Part shown: positions 6,343-8,063 of the stretch, piece after piece | How positions within the stretch are numbered: position 1 is the first letter of the stretch | Layout of the letters: every line of letters starts with the position of its first letter | DNA from: DATKIY01 sp035543875 | Lineage (GTDB): Bacteria > Actinomycetota > Actinomycetes > JAHEKZ01 | DNA: 8,063 nt | NCBI GenBank assembly: GCA_035543875.1 | Contig: DATKIY010000016.1 | Location: forward strand, 1 to 8,063 | Reading direction: 5' to 3' | Notes under the pieces: model-generated | Told to the model about the DNA's origin: nothing | The model's database searches: none | The model's input: only the letters and a program-made list of their open reading frames with translations | Translations under genes and position numbers: made by a program

Positions 6343-7224
6343 TTAGCCAATGAGCGCGTCGTGCATGGCTTGCACGTGTTCTGACGTTGAGCCGCAGCAC
6401 GAACCAATCACATCGACACCGATCTCACGTAGACGCAAGGCGTGCTGAGCCATGAGCTCAGGGGGCGCGTCGTACTCGAACCGGTCTCCAACGAGTTGCG
6501 GCAGGCCGGCGTTCGATTGCGCGATGAGGAGGAGATCGTCAGATCGAGCCGACGCCATCTGCTCCATGATTGTTTCCATCTCGCTGGGGCCACGTCCACA
6601 GTTGGCACCTACGGCGTCCACGCCGGTGTCTGCCAGCGTCTTCACGGCGACTTCCGGTGACACACCCATCATCGTGTGCAGATTGGTGTCGAAACTAAGA
6701 GTGACGAGCACCGGTAAGCTGGGCGCGACCGATGCTGCCGCATTGACCGCCGCCTCGACCTCGCCGAGGTCGCTCATGGTTTCGATGAGGACCACGTCGA
6801 TCCCGCCGGCGACTAAGCCGGTGAGCTGCTCCTCAAAGAAGGCTTGCGCCTCGCTGCCAGTCATAGTCCCCATCGGAGCCAGCAGTTCGCCAGTGGGACC
6901 AAGGTCGCCAGCAACGAGTGCGCCATGCCGCTCCGCAACGGCCCGAGCGAGTCGTGCTGCAGCTTCGCTGAGCTCTTCGACTCGATCAGCCGACCCCTGC
7001 AGGCCTAGCCGCGGGCTGGTTCCGCCAAACGTATTCGTGGTGAGGAAGCGCGCCCCTGCTGCCGCGTACTCGTCATGAATCTTGCTGATTTCGTCGGCGT
7101 GGTCGACATTCCATAACTCGCCGGCACCACCGTCGTCGAGTCCGCGCAGTTGCAGCAGCGTGCCCATGGCGCCGTCGAACAGGACGGGTTCGCGGTCGGC
7201 GATGAGCGGACTAAGGCGGTTCAT
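6343..7224 (-). CDS. Homocysteine S-methyltransferase family protein, stand-alone domain
   Basis: A 293-residue cytosolic TIM-barrel enzyme of the homocysteine methyltransferase family (MetH N-terminal domain, BHMT and MmuM relatives). It likely methylates homocysteine to methionine. The opening strand VLFDGAMGTLLQLRGL (residues 14-29) and the block LTTNTFGG (61-68) are family hallmarks. The three zinc-thiolate cysteines are present: Cys209 in GANCGRG, and Cys276/Cys277 in GSCCGST. No folate, cobalamin or SAM-activation modules follow, so it is not a full MetH. The methyl donor (betaine, S-methylmethionine or another) cannot be read from sequence. The start ATG at 7224 has no Shine-Dalgarno site; a TAGCAT box six bases upstream suggests a leaderless message. 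It is transcribed toward the CDF gene and away from the carboxypeptidase gene. Confidence 0.9.
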   Translation of the reverse strand: MNRLSPLIADREPVLFDGAMGTLLQLRGLDDGGAGELWNVDHADEISKIHDEYAAAGARFLTTNTFGGTSPRLGLQGSADRVEELSEAAARLARAVAERHGALVAGDLGPTGELLAPMGTMTGSEAQAFFEEQLTGLVAGGIDVVLIETMSDLGEVEAAVNAAASVAPSLPVLVTLSFDTNLHTMMGVSPEVAVKTLADTGVDAVGANCGRGPSEMETIMEQMASARSDDLLLIAQSNAGLPQLVGDRFEYDAPPELMAQHALRLREIGVDVIGSCCGSTSEHVQAMHDALIG

Positions 7225-7230
7225 CCGGCC

Positions 7231-7236
7231 ATGCTA
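7231..7236 (-). promoter_or_regulatory. Candidate -10 box (TAGCAT) for a leaderless homocysteine methyltransferase transcript
   Basis: On the minus strand TAGCAT fits the TANNNT rule and ends six bases before the start codon, placing +1 at the A of ATG. The absence of a ribosome site agrees with this. There is no good -35 box. Confidence 0.35.
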
Positions 7237-7251
7237 GTCGTGGCTAGTCGT
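7233..7251. repeat. Two direct copies of GCTAGTCGT, 10-bp period
   Basis: Identical 9-mers occupy 7233-7241 and 7243-7251, one helical turn apart, just upstream of the minus-strand methyltransferase start and overlapping its candidate -10. They could be tandem protein sites on one DNA face or a chance short duplication. Confidence 0.6.
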
Positions 7252-7286
7252 CTTTCCTTACAGGTTTTCGCTGTTTTCCGGGCTCG

Positions 7287-7300
7287 GGCACAGCCGTGCC
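7287..7300. repeat. Short hairpin GGCAC-AGCC-GTGCC
   Basis: A 5-bp GC-rich stem with a 4-nt loop lies directly against the tandem repeat that begins at 7301. No T-tract follows on either strand, so it is not a standard intrinsic terminator. Confidence 0.35.
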
Positions 7301-7341
7301 GGCGATGCTGGCGATGCTGGCGATGCTGGCGATGCTGGCGA
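7301..7341. repeat. Tandem 9-bp repeat GGCGATGCT, 4 full copies plus GGCGA
   Basis: Four perfect copies begin at 7301, 7310, 7319 and 7328, followed by a partial unit at 7337-7341. The array lies in the 246-bp intergenic region between divergent genes. Its perfect identity suggests recent slippage expansion. The period is a multiple of three, so it stays open in several frames and creates spurious small reading frames on both strands. Confidence 0.95.
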
Positions 7342-7372
7342 AAGCCTGCCATTAAGAGCGAAGGCCCGCCAT
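7338..7372. repeat. Imperfect 15-bp direct repeat, 20-bp period
   Basis: GCGAAAGCCTGCCAT (7338-7352) and GCGAAGGCCCGCCAT (7358-7372) match at 13 of 15 positions and start 20 bp apart, about two helical turns. A further GCCAT ends at 7379. They lie just upstream of the TTGACA box at 7387, a position suited to an activator or repressor of the carboxypeptidase gene. Function is inferred from position only. Confidence 0.6.
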
Positions 7373-7386
7373 CTGCCATGAATCGG

Positions 7387-7416
7387 TTGACACCGTGTCG
7401 AAATCGCCGCAACGAT
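7387..7416 (+). promoter_or_regulatory. Candidate sigma-70-type promoter of the M14 peptidase gene
   Basis: A perfect -35 TTGACA (7387-7392) is followed after 18 bp by AACGAT (7411-7416), which keeps the important second A and final T of the -10. Transcription would begin near 7423, leaving a leader of about 48 nt. GAGGAG at 7438-7443 in that leader is too far from the start to act as its ribosome site. Confidence 0.5.
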
Positions 7417-7470
7417 CAGGCGATCCGGCCGTCTCACGAGGAGACCGAACCACGACCCGGGGGGCCACCC

Positions 7471-8063
7471 ATGATCCGTCGAATCGCCGCCATTGCCGTC
7501 GGAGTGGGGCTAGTCGCCGCCGGGGTTACCGCCGTACCGGCTGCGGGTGCTCCGGCTACTTGTGACCCCTTCCTCACACCAGCGGACTACAAGGGAGCCA
7601 CGCCCACGGCGAAGGACGTCCTCGGCTTTGACCTGGGGTCGCAGGATGTCACTGTCGGCCAAGCAGCCAAGTTCATGGGCGCTGTCGATGCGGCGAGCGA
7701 TCGCGTGGTTACGGGCACGGCGGCCACTTCGGTCGGAGGACGCCCGCTTGAGTACGCGATTGTCGGGAGCCCAGATCGGGTAACTCCCGCCGCGTTAGCA
7801 GAGATCCGGCAGGGTGCGGCGTCCTTGCGAGACCCGCTGCTTCCTGCATCCGATGTGAAAACCCTGACCGCCGAGCAACCTGCGATCCTTTGGCTCTCCG
7901 GGAATGTGCACGGCAACGAGCCCAGCGGGGCAGATGCTTCACTGAAGGCCCTCTACGAGCTGGCAGATCGCAGCGACTGTGTGGTCGACCAGATTCTGGA
8001 TGAAGCAATCGTGGTCATTCTTCCCATTCAAAACCCTGACGGACGGCAGGCAGGCACGCGTCG
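7471..8063 (+). CDS. Secreted M14-family zinc carboxypeptidase, 3' end outside the window
   Basis: ATG at 7471 opens a frame that continues to the window edge (197 codons seen). The first 27 residues form a signal peptide: a basic start (MIRR), a hydrophobic core (about 5-22), and a likely signal peptidase I cut after AAGA (residue 27). The mature part carries the M14 zinc motif HxxE in SGNVHGNEPSG (His147, Glu150), after the strand AILWL. NPDGR (188-192) marks the substrate-binding region. The third zinc ligand and the catalytic glutamate would lie in the missing part. It probably trims C-terminal residues from peptides outside the cell. The run of six G at 7459-7464, six bases before ATG, is the only ribosome-site candidate; no start codon lies closer to the upstream GAGGAG. 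It is divergent from the homocysteine methyltransferase gene and has its own promoter. Confidence 0.88.
   Translation, partial: MIRRIAAIAVGVGLVAAGVTAVPAAGAPATCDPFLTPADYKGATPTAKDVLGFDLGSQDVTVGQAAKFMGAVDAASDRVVTGTAATSVGGRPLEYAIVGSPDRVTPAALAEIRQGAASLRDPLLPASDVKTLTAEQPAILWLSGNVHGNEPSGADASLKALYELADRSDCVVDQILDEAIVVILPIQNPDGRQAGTR

Noticed and set aside
6452..7078. 208-codon plus-strand open frame opposite the homocysteine methyltransferase
   Set aside because: The Ser/Ala/Arg-rich translation has no domain, while the minus strand shows the full zinc-cysteine enzyme.
7221..7412. 63-codon minus-strand frame with QHR repeats, whose stop overlaps the methyltransferase start as ATGA
   Set aside because: The ATGA overlap is suggestive of coupling, but the frame is made by the 9-bp tandem array, starts with TTG without a ribosome site, crosses the opposite promoter, and contains a 20-bp-period repeat that does not respect codons.
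1..8063. CRISPR, mobile element, tRNA/rRNA or defence system
   Set aside because: I saw no spaced repeats, terminal inverted repeats, transposase, integrase, nuclease-type genes or tRNA-like folds. The YjhP likeness (YjhP sits in a phage-like element in E. coli) is not supported here by any phage gene.

Overview
The window is GC-rich, tightly packed, ordinary-looking bacterial DNA. Short gaps, frequent GTG/TTG starts, poor Shine-Dalgarno sites and a Na+/H+ antiporter fused to a DsbA-like thioredoxin domain all point to an actinobacterium. That assignment is an inference, and no marker gene fixes the species. I see no rRNA, tRNA, CRISPR array, insertion sequence, phage gene or toxin-antitoxin pair.

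Layout, left to right. The 3' tail of an unidentified gene ends at 75. Five complete genes then run on the plus strand: a SAM-dependent methyltransferase resembling E. coli YjhP (106-852), an alpha/beta hydrolase of unknown substrate (937-1761), a 14-helix DHA2-type multidrug exporter (1789-3348), the NhaA-DsbA fusion (3385-5295) and a cation diffusion facilitator (CDF) metal exporter (5395-6315). A stand-alone homocysteine S-methyltransferase (6343-7224) is convergent on the minus strand. A 246-bp intergenic region (7225-7470), rich in short repeats, separates it from a divergent secreted M14 zinc carboxypeptidase, which starts at 7471 and runs off the right edge.

The plus-strand genes at 1789-6315 form a plausible membrane-efflux group (drug/H+, Na+/H+ and divalent metal/H+), with gaps of 36 and 99 bp. 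Only the 27-36 bp gaps make co-transcription likely. The 99-bp gap before the CDF gene carries a perfect 17-bp palindrome and may hold a separate, regulated promoter.

Nothing here amounts to a convincing new multi-gene system. The points most worth a second look are: the NhaA-DsbA fusion, whose thioredoxin domain is predicted to lie in the cytosol and whose antiporter half lacks several residues important in E. coli NhaA; the Glu-for-His change in the CDF metal site; the palindrome and repeated TGACGTG elements before the CDF gene; and the repeat cluster between the two divergent genes at the right end. Comparisons to E. coli proteins are from memory, not from an alignment search.
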